64,000 bases of DNA from Bursaphelenchus xylophilus (lineage: Eukaryota > Nematoda > Chromadorea > Rhabditida > Aphelenchoididae), in assembly GCA_904066235.2 (NCBI GenBank), contig CAJFCV020000001.1:14069291-14133290 (forward strand), given 5' to 3'. How positions within the stretch are numbered: position 1 is the first letter of the stretch; each line of letters starts with the position of its first letter. This document shows, piece by piece, positions 57,601 to 64,000 of this stretch. The notes under the pieces are model-generated. The model was not told the origin of the DNA and searched no databases. It worked only from the letters and a program-made list of their open reading frames with translations. Position numbers and translations under genes: made by a program.

Positions 57601-60600
57601 CATATGTTTCGACCTATAACTCCACACCCCATAAAAGTACTTTCCTTATAAAAAAATTTTTTTTGAGCTGTGAAAAATCTTAATTAATTAAATTCAACTT
57701 TTCGCTTTCAAAATCGAAAACCGCCTACTTGAAGTAGACAATTGACTTTTCCTTGCGACGTAGCCAGTCCACCGCCTCTCAGGGGGAGCATGCAACCCGA
57801 CATGAGCATGTCCAGGTCGGCCATTTCGGTTTCGCGACACTGAAATTCCAAAAATAAAATCAAAATCACAAAAAAAAATCGAAAAAATCATCTAGATCAA
57901 TATCACCTCCAAAAATTTTTGAAAAATCCAAAAAAAAAATCACCTGAATTTGTGTGAATTCCGAGGAAGAGCAGATTAGGGCCAAAATATGATCATCAGT
58001 CATGTTCGGGGTCAATTTGATAGCTTCATGTCCATTCGTGAAGGTCTCGATCGACTCAATTGTAATGTAAAAAAGTGACGCAATTCGTCCCAAATCCGTC
58101 GAATTCAAGTAGCCATTGCTGAAATTATTCGATTACACTCTCTTACACATCATCTAGACACGAGAAAACCTCCGAATTCAGCCAAAAAATATCGAAAAGT
58201 GAGACTTTCGACCTTATACTTGACCTCTACTACACCCTAAAATTTTTTCCTTCAATTTCCCCCAAATTTAGCACATATTCTTTAGATGATCCCCAAATCC
58301 ATCCCTGAAAATATTAGCTATTGCTTTGCATTCGCAGCCGAGATATTACACAATCTTTCCGGCGAGAGAGAACGGGAAATGAGGAGAGCGGCCAGACAAA
58401 AAACGTGTTTTCCTCTATATCTTCGTGAATTTCAGTCGGAACAAATTTGTTTTTTGTGAAAATATTGTACTCTCTATCTGTAATAAACACAGATTTTTCT
58501 GAGCCAAAAAAAAACGAAAAATTATAAAATTTTTCAAAATTCTGAAACAAAAAATCTTTATTATTCTAGCAAAGCGCAAGCTAAAAATCTCCCATATGCC
58601 TTCAAAAACTGTTCTAAACTTCCAGCAAATTTCAGAAACATCTAAACTCCAAAAAATCCCAAAAAAAAATCTTCGGACCTTCCACTTGACCTTTTTCCTC
58701 AAAATCCTCAAAAATATCCCCTCATCACACCCTCAAACCGTCCCTCCTGACGTCAATCCAAAATAGAAGAAAAAATTTCCCGCCCCTTTTTGGCGATTCG
58801 TTCAAAACGAAATGTCACTATCCGATAAAGTCCATTTTCTTATCTTTCTTCTTCCTTTTCGAGAAAAAGCAATTATTTCGGGCGAGAAAAGGTGCCGATA
58901 ATTTCGCGACATTTCGTCTCTCTTTTAAATCAATGAAAACGATACAAAGTTTCGAAATGGTTCAGGAAATGCGCTGGATTGACGTGCTCCTTCCCGTCTC
59001 CACCTCCTTACCCCGCATCAAATCGTATCATTTGGTTTGAGTCGAGGCGTTGCGCGGCCGCATACGCCAAATCCTCCAGATAGGCCTGGAGGTCGGGGTT
59101 CTCGCGCATTTCCCGATAATCGATCCCATATGCGATGGGGTTGAGGCGGGCGCGGACATAAAAGTAGGTGTAGCGCAGCCATTCCACCGCTTCTGCGAGG
59201 TTGGTGACGGTGCCTCGGGCGACTTCGGCGTTCAGGTTGTCGTGGATCTTCTCCTGGAACTTGGACTCGATCGGCGTCTTGCGGATCAGCATGCCCAGGT
59301 ACTTGTCCAGCTTGGCCATTTTGGTGATGATCACGCCGTGGCCGGAGGATTCGAACTGGGGGCGGCCGGCGCGCCCGAAGATTTGCTGCACGTCCAGGAT
59401 GCCCAGGTCCGTGAACGTGCCCTTGTTGGGGTCGAAGACGTCGGTGCCGCGGATGATGACCGCGTGCGCGGGCAGGTTCACGCCCCACGCCAGGGTCGCC
59501 GTGCAGCACAGGACCTTGATGTGGCCTTCGGCGAACATTTGTTCCATCAGATTGCGGTCCTGCCGCTTCAGACCCGCGTGATGCAGCCCGATTCCGTACT
59601 CGAAAAAGAAGCGAAGCTCCTTGGAGGTGGCGTTCTTCATCTGCAAACATCAATTTTAGAGCATTTCAAGTCTATTCAAACACTATTTCCACCAGAAAAA
59701 AAAATTATCAAAAAATTTTTTTTTTTTTTATTATATTTCACCTTGGTCCCCCCTTACCAAAATTTCCCTCAAAAAAATCCGACTTCTCTCAAGATTCCCA
59801 CAAAAAATCGCTTACCCTTTTGCAAGCCTGCGCGTAGATCGGTTTCCCAACGTGTTCCGATTCAAAGAGCGATCGTTCTTGCTAAAATTCACACCAAATT
59901 ATATTGTACTAGGTATCCAGTATAATATGGGATAAAATAATATTTTAAACTCACATTATGTCCGGCCTGTTCGATCAAAAAGTTGGCTACTTGGGCTGTG
60001 GCGTTTCTCGAATGTACAAACACGAGGATCTGATGATTTTCGGACAAGTAGTCGATGCATTTGTCATAGCAAGCCTCGTCCATGGCTTTTTTGATGTCAC
60101 CGGAATTCGGGTCAGATACTCCCACAAATCTGGAATGCAAACGGAAGATTAATCCATTATCTATCGAATAAATCCAATACCAATGCAAAATTCATTGCCT
60201 AGAAGTGATTTTCGACATAAAAAACATTATTTTAGGCAAAAAGTAGGTCAAACCTGGTAAAACTGCTCATTAATCAGCCATTTTTCTATTTCAACCTCCG
60301 CTATAGGTATTTTCAAGAACTCTTTTGTTTCCACAACCTACGTTTGAGTCAATGGAACCGGTCTGAAGCGTCCATCAAAGAAGAAAAGGCCTTTTTCCGG
60401 GTCCACTCGCAGAAAAGTGGCCACATCCAAGTAATTGGGTAAAGTCGCGGATAAACCCACAATTCTCACGGACTGTTGGGAAATTTCGGCCTAAAATCCA
60501 ACAATCACATCACAAAAAATATTTTTGCACACCTGTCGAAGAGCTCTGGCGACAATTGTTTCGATTACGGGACCTCTTTCGTCATGGAGAAGATGGACTT

Positions 60601-63036
60601 CATCGATGATTAAAAGTCGAACCAGCTGCGAGAGGGCTTCATCATCCGCCTTTCTCGTCACCACATCCCATTTCTCGGGGGTTAGGACCAGCATCTACAA
60701 CAATATGCCAAAAAATTGAAAAAATTTTTCTGATCCACCTACTACAATATAATTTTCGGCTCACCTGGGTTTCATTGATCTCTTTTCTGCTCAGCTGAGT
60801 GTCTCCAGTCAATTCTCGGACCGTGAGGCCTAGTTTGCGCAATCGTTTCGAGAAATTGTTTGTCATTTCGGCGGCCAGCGCCTTCATCGGCGCAATGTAG
60901 ATGATCTTGAAAGTGTCCTTCAGAATTCGTCCGTGCTCGTCGCAATGGTCGCGAATGGTCTTTAGAATCGACAGCAACGCCACGTTGGTTTTACCGGCGC
61001 CAGTTGGGGCGCAGATCAGCAAATTCTCCTTGGTGTTGTAGGCCTGCTCGAAGACAATCGATTGGATCGTATTTAGCTTCTCAAATCCTTGAAAGGCGAG
61101 TTGACCGAGCTGCAAACGTGTTCGAAATTAAATTCAGATCATAATTCGTCCATTTTCGGACAACTTTTTGCCTACCGGATCCAAATTATTGACCATAATT
61201 GGGTGCACATCCATATTTTGGCTCCGTTCCTGTGGAGGTACTGTAACTTCCTGAAGTCTCGAGGTAATCCGACGGGTTGTGCCTTCAGGCAACGAGTATT
61301 TGCTGCCGAACAAATCCACGTCCTTCATTGGGGTCGAGGAGAACGCGTCAAAGACAAACGGGAGTTTTCGGCGCACGGTCTGACCGCCAAACTTGCTCTG
61401 GAAATCGTTCGCATCCTGCAGCTCGCGCTGCCGTTGCTTCAGTTGTTCGGCGCGCGCCAACTCCAGCGCCATCTTGTCCTCGTGGCCCATGGTGAGGACC
61501 AGCTTTTTGAACTCCTTTTCCGTCTTCTTCTCCTCTTTTCGCATCTGTTTTTGGAGCTGGGCCTCTTTTTTCGTGCGGATCGTAACACTGCCCGCGTAGC
61601 GTGAGGTGGGATCGGATGGGCCCTAAAACACGACAAATTACGGGTTGATTCCATAAAACATCCAGTTGTCGACAACTTTGGACAAAAGGATAATTTTCGA
61701 GACAAAATTTATATTACACATGACATCACTTACGGCCTCTTGCCTCCTTTGCTCTTTGACTTTGTTCATCAAGAAATCGGGTAGCTCTTCGGCTAGTTGC
61801 TTTCGTGATCCGATAATCGTTTGGAGAAGTTCAAAATTTTCCATTCCAAGAAGGTCTACCAGCTGAAACAAGACCATCTTCCACATGCAAAATTTTGATT
61901 TTTTTATATTCTTACCTAAAAATCGAACAAAAAAATCATTCAAAAATCCACTTACCTCCTGCTGGATCGCTTCATCCGATTGTCGACCATTCAGCAGGTT
62001 CGAAAGCCGCTGCATCAGCATGTCTGGCTGATCATACTCCATCAACATAACATACAGATTTTCGGCACTGATCCCATCGCTTTTACCATTTGTTTGCGGC
62101 TCCTCAACAAACTCATCGGTGAAATCGATCTTTTCCAACATCGAATTCCGCCATTGAACTTGTTCCGGATCGAATTTTATCGGGTCTGCGGGCTTCTGTC
62201 CAACGGCCGAAATTGAAATCCCGAGAAGTCGTGAAGCTTCGTTTAAAATACGACTTCCTTCTCCGGGAAGCATCCCGATCTCACGGTCCAAGTCTGGCTG
62301 AGATTTTTTGGTGAGGGAAACAGTCGGTGGGTCGATTAGACATGCTGGATCAAGGAGGGCTTCTTTGAAGAAATTTGCGACTTGTTCGTGTAAATGCTTG
62401 ATCCCAACTAGGGTTCTGACTCCACTCACAGCTGTAGAATGATCCATAGAAAAGTCGTATAAGAATTTCAGGCGAAAACATTGGGAAAAAGGATACTTTC
62501 GGCAAGAATTATATTATACTAGACATGAACAAGGTAAAAAAGGCCATTACAAATCTCTTATATTAACTAAGTGCTGAGACACACTCAAAATATCTTCGTT
62601 AAGCCCTTTAGCAACAATTTCTGAGCAATGAAGACATGAATCATCATCTAAACCAAGAAAACACTAATAATAAAGCAACTCACCTTTGCACAAACTTTCC
62701 GCTGTCTTCTCGCTCAGACTTTCGGATAAGTGAACTCGGAGGTACTCCAGTTCGAAAGAGTTGGGTTTATCTTGACAATCAACCAAAGCTTTGAACACAA
62801 CCAGAGATTTGTACAAAACATTGTCGGCACCTAAAGTCATACAGATAAAATAAATAAAACCGCTTACCAACAACACTAACCGTCTTTTCAACAAAACTGA
62901 ACAACTTTGACAGTGAGATTGCAGCGTCGACATCATCGTAGGACAGGTATTCAAAGACTTTTCGCTTGAAACGATAGTAAACATGAAGTTCGACCTTCTT
63001 GTCCTTGAATTTCAGGTCAAACGCTCTGCCCGACAT
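48649..63036 (-). CDS. ASCC3: ASCC3, tandem-cassette Ski2-like helicase, 2172 aa, 24 exons
   Basis: Minus-strand exons: 63036-62868, 62830-62684, 62431-61956, 61862-61734, 61622-61176, 61109-60765, 60694-60533, 60490-60342, 60129-59955, 59881-59816, 59640-59012, 58118-57944, 57839-57729, 56658-56261, 55565-55409, 55293-54901, 54733-54648, 54298-53980, 53300-52899, 51875-51249, 50448-50018, 49527-49260, 49184-49015, 48736-48649. All phases agree. ASCC3 (yeast Slh1/Rqt2) splits collided ribosomes in quality control and unwinds DNA in alkylation repair. Cassette 1: Walker A APTGAGKT at 490-497, DEVH at 602-605, [19 protein letters not shown] at 841-850, then winged helix and Sec63 domains. Cassette 2: GAPTSSGKT at 1350-1358, DEIH at 1455-1458, [19 protein letters not shown] at 1689-1698, then a second Sec63 unit ending [12 protein letters not shown]. 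Length is close to human ASCC3 (about 2200), and [11 protein letters not shown] separates it from BRR2. Intron 19 has a GC donor. Confidence 0.96.
49569..49878. repeat. 42-bp palindrome array, three copies (cluster 15)
   Basis: Copies begin near 49571, 49698 and 49834, spaced 127-136 bp, in ASCC3 intron 21. Confidence 0.9.
50520..51190. repeat. Tandem palindromic minisatellite in ASCC3 intron 20
   Basis: Six or seven units of about 105-125 bp each contain ATCAATTTGCCC-AAATTTTGGGCAAA, a palindromic core, followed by TTTTTATCGGTAAAA and GAAAATTCGGATTTTTACAC. The same GCCCAAAATTTTGGGC core recurs near 53405 and in related form at 55640-56225. Confidence 0.85.
51894..52878. repeat. 985-bp palindrome filling ASCC3 intron 19
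   Basis: GACAGTTTTAGGGTGAAAAA at 51894-51913 is repeated inverted at 52859-52878. The arms run almost to the centre (near 52390), with CAAAAACAACCGGGGTTTTC as one turn. The palindrome starts 18 bp inside the acceptor and ends 20 bp inside the donor. No transposase frame is visible. It is probably an insertion that now makes up nearly the whole intron. Confidence 0.88.
53390..53975. repeat. Tandem blocks in ASCC3 intron 18
   Basis: Three or four blocks of about 120 bp share CTTTCCCAAAATTCCCAATTTG, AAATTTC and a CTATTCTTCTTTTTC tail. They overlap the GCCCAAAATTTCGGGC palindrome near 53410. Confidence 0.75.
54437..54480. repeat. 42-bp palindrome, single copy (cluster 16)
   Basis: A lone copy in ASCC3 intron 17, immediately followed at 54545-54650 by a family-2 repeat fragment. 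Confidence 0.88.
55640..56225. repeat. Low-complexity CTTGCCCAAAAA array in ASCC3 intron 14
   Basis: About 20 irregular units of CTTGCCCAAAAAATTCAAT or close variants fill the intron. A plus-strand frame of 157 codons arises from this array and is not a gene. Confidence 0.85.
56758..57665. repeat. Palindrome in ASCC3 intron 13 interrupted by a MITE
   Basis: TTTTATGGGGTATGGAGTTA near 56771 pairs with TAACTCCACACCCCATAAAA near 57617-57636. The arms continue through AGCTGCCCAATTTTGGTTTG and CTAGGTGTAGTACTAATC to the MITE at 57078-57326, which sits at the exact centre in a TTTACTTTA/TAAAGTAAA context. Confidence 0.88.
57078..57326. mobile_element. Intact TA-flanked MITE (family 3 reference copy), 249 bp
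   Basis: Begins CAGTGGGGGACCTGATTCAG after TA and ends with the inverse CCCCCACTG before TA. The arms include AACGTACCATTTTG, CCTCCCTCTCCAAGTGAAAA and a central GGGCCCTTC or CGCGCCC segment. The TA duplication and CAGTG ends fit Tc1/mariner mobilisation. Confidence 0.88.
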
Positions 63037-63359
63037 CGAAGTAACAAATAATCCTGAAGTTTTATGTTGTAAATAACCGGCAAGTTGATAAAAATGTAGA
63101 AAAACTGAGGCAATTTTCTGAAATTTTATTTTTTTGATTTTCCGAAATTATTTGGACACTTCGCAACAAGCGAAATGTCAAACAAAAATTCTGCGGAAAA
63201 ATATTTTTTGAACTCTCTAGTGGAAGATCTTGGAGGTTTTTGCACGTTTTGAGCTAAAGATGTGATAAATTTATTGTCTTACTGCTTCTCAAAATTGTTT
63301 TCATATTATTCTTGACTTGCCTAGAAATTTTTTGATTTTTTCATAATTTTAGGTATCAA
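63037..63359. promoter_or_regulatory. Shared divergent promoter of ASCC3 and MCM10
   Basis: Only 323 bp separate the two starts. The sequence is AT-rich with no clear TATA pair. A TTTTAG acceptor ends 8 bp before the MCM10 ATG and may accept a spliced leader or a 5'-UTR exon. Confidence 0.5.
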
Positions 63360-64000
63360 ATGGACTTTGCAGTAATCGGCACGGATAAACAAGTGGTTAA
63401 GGGTGCTTATGATCCATTTTTCAATATCAAAATAAAGTAAGTTTTCCTTGTTTCGTTTCTTTTTGTTTAGGTCCACCATAAATAATATAATTTCTCTTCA
63501 GTAACCCGAAAGTCTCGTTGGAAGTGTTCAATGTGTATTGTGGAAGTCTAAAGAAGATCAAGCTACGAGCTTTGACCGCGAACGTTGAGGATCCCAACTT
63601 TGTGACCATGGGTGTAGTCGTTCAATCTTCAGGGACCATGAAGAGCGCAAAAAATTCGGAATATGTGATTTGGACGCTCGACGATTTAATGGTGGGTCTT
63701 GTAGTGCTTTCTGGTTCTTTGGGAAGAGTAGTGGGACCATTCCGCCGATGTTTTCTCATTTATTCAAAAAATTTTTATATTATCCCTGCCAATTTCTAGG
63801 ACGATCGAAAAATCAAGATATTATTGTTCGGAGAAGCCGCAACTGCCCATTGGAAGATCCAGACCGGCTTCACCGTGGCTTTGACACATTTACAGCCGGC
63901 GACGAGCGATAGTCAACAAAAAAATTCAATGTTAACCTTCAAGGTGGTCAAGGATATTCAAGTGGTTGCTCTGGGATTCTGCCCGGATTATGGGATTTGT
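63360..64000 (+). CDS. MCM10: MCM10 replication initiation factor, 5' part (three exons, open at window end)
   Basis: Exons 63360-63436, 63502-63691 and 63800-64000 (continuing), phases 2 and 0. MCM10 joins the CMG helicase at origins and binds single-stranded DNA and polymerase alpha. The first 156 residues are here. They contain DPFFNIKINNPKVS, a lead-in like the family's D-P-F-x-G-L-R-I motif, and then the start of the OB fold: TMGVVVQSSGT, YVIWTLDDLMDDRKIKILL, FGEAATAHWKIQTG and VVKDIQVVALGFCPDYGIC. The last two match the family's FGxAxxxxWKxxxG and the approach to the first zinc-binding cysteine. Human MCM10 has about 230 more residues upstream; nematode forms are shorter, but an unseen upstream exon spliced at 63352 is possible. 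The reading frame is intact to the last base. Confidence 0.88.

Noticed and set aside
59050..59925. 291-codon plus-strand frame
   Set aside because: Antisense shadow of ASCC3 exon 11, kept open by codon bias of that large exon.
48649..63036. BRR2 (U5 snRNP helicase) instead of ASCC3
   Set aside because: The N-terminal region, [11 protein letters not shown], the [13 protein letters not shown] stretch and the C-terminal [12 protein letters not shown] fit ASCC3; a full tree would settle it.

Overview
This window reads as nuclear DNA of a nematode, probably a free-living or rhabditid-like species. Its genes are split by many introns, some as short as 34-38 bp, with GT donors and TTTCAG-type acceptors. 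The gene set mixes conserved animal housekeeping genes with nematode-style secreted and membrane proteins. Introns and intergenic DNA are AT-rich and packed with inverted repeats. The species is an inference from gene style; no rRNA or mitochondrial marker is present.

I reconstructed thirteen protein genes exon by exon, checking that intron phases agree. Plus strand: a 59-residue secreted cysteine peptide (1088-1988); a GDE1-type glycerophosphodiester phosphodiesterase (9956-11772); replication factor C subunit 4 (14937-16412); a choline/ethanolamine phosphotransferase (17815-22605); a malate/L-lactate dehydrogenase of the Ldh_2 family (41200-48550); and the 5' part of MCM10 (63360 to the window end). 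Minus strand: a secreted 196-residue protein (2130-3545); a type I membrane protein (4302-6707); a Ly6/three-finger GPI-type protein (23680-24592); a divergent DEG/ENaC channel subunit (25956-30998); a small multi-pass membrane protein (34802-36743); another type I membrane protein (37494-39751); and a complete 24-exon ASCC3 helicase (48649-63036). Several genes serve genome maintenance or quality control (RFC4 and MCM10 in replication, ASCC3 in ribosome rescue and alkylation repair), and two act on phospholipids (GDE1, CEPT). I see no operon or pathway logic uniting the neighbours. ASCC3 and MCM10 are divergent across a 323-bp shared promoter region. ASCC3 and the dehydrogenase converge with 98 bp between stop codons.

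The rest is repeats. The most striking is a 42-bp near-perfect palindrome present about 43 times in 16 clusters, spaced 115-148 bp apart. Others are: a second dispersed unit of about 400 bp; arrays of a TGCAC-N-GTGCA palindrome, mostly inside introns; two Tc1/mariner-type elements with TA duplications and 365-390-bp inverted ends, one carrying a decayed transposase; fold-back elements with 8-bp and about 11-bp duplications; a TA-flanked MITE family; and a TAA-flanked element carrying tRNA-like A and B boxes nested inside one MITE. Insertions can be ordered in time where one element interrupts another. One ASCC3 intron is almost wholly a palindrome and uses a GC donor.
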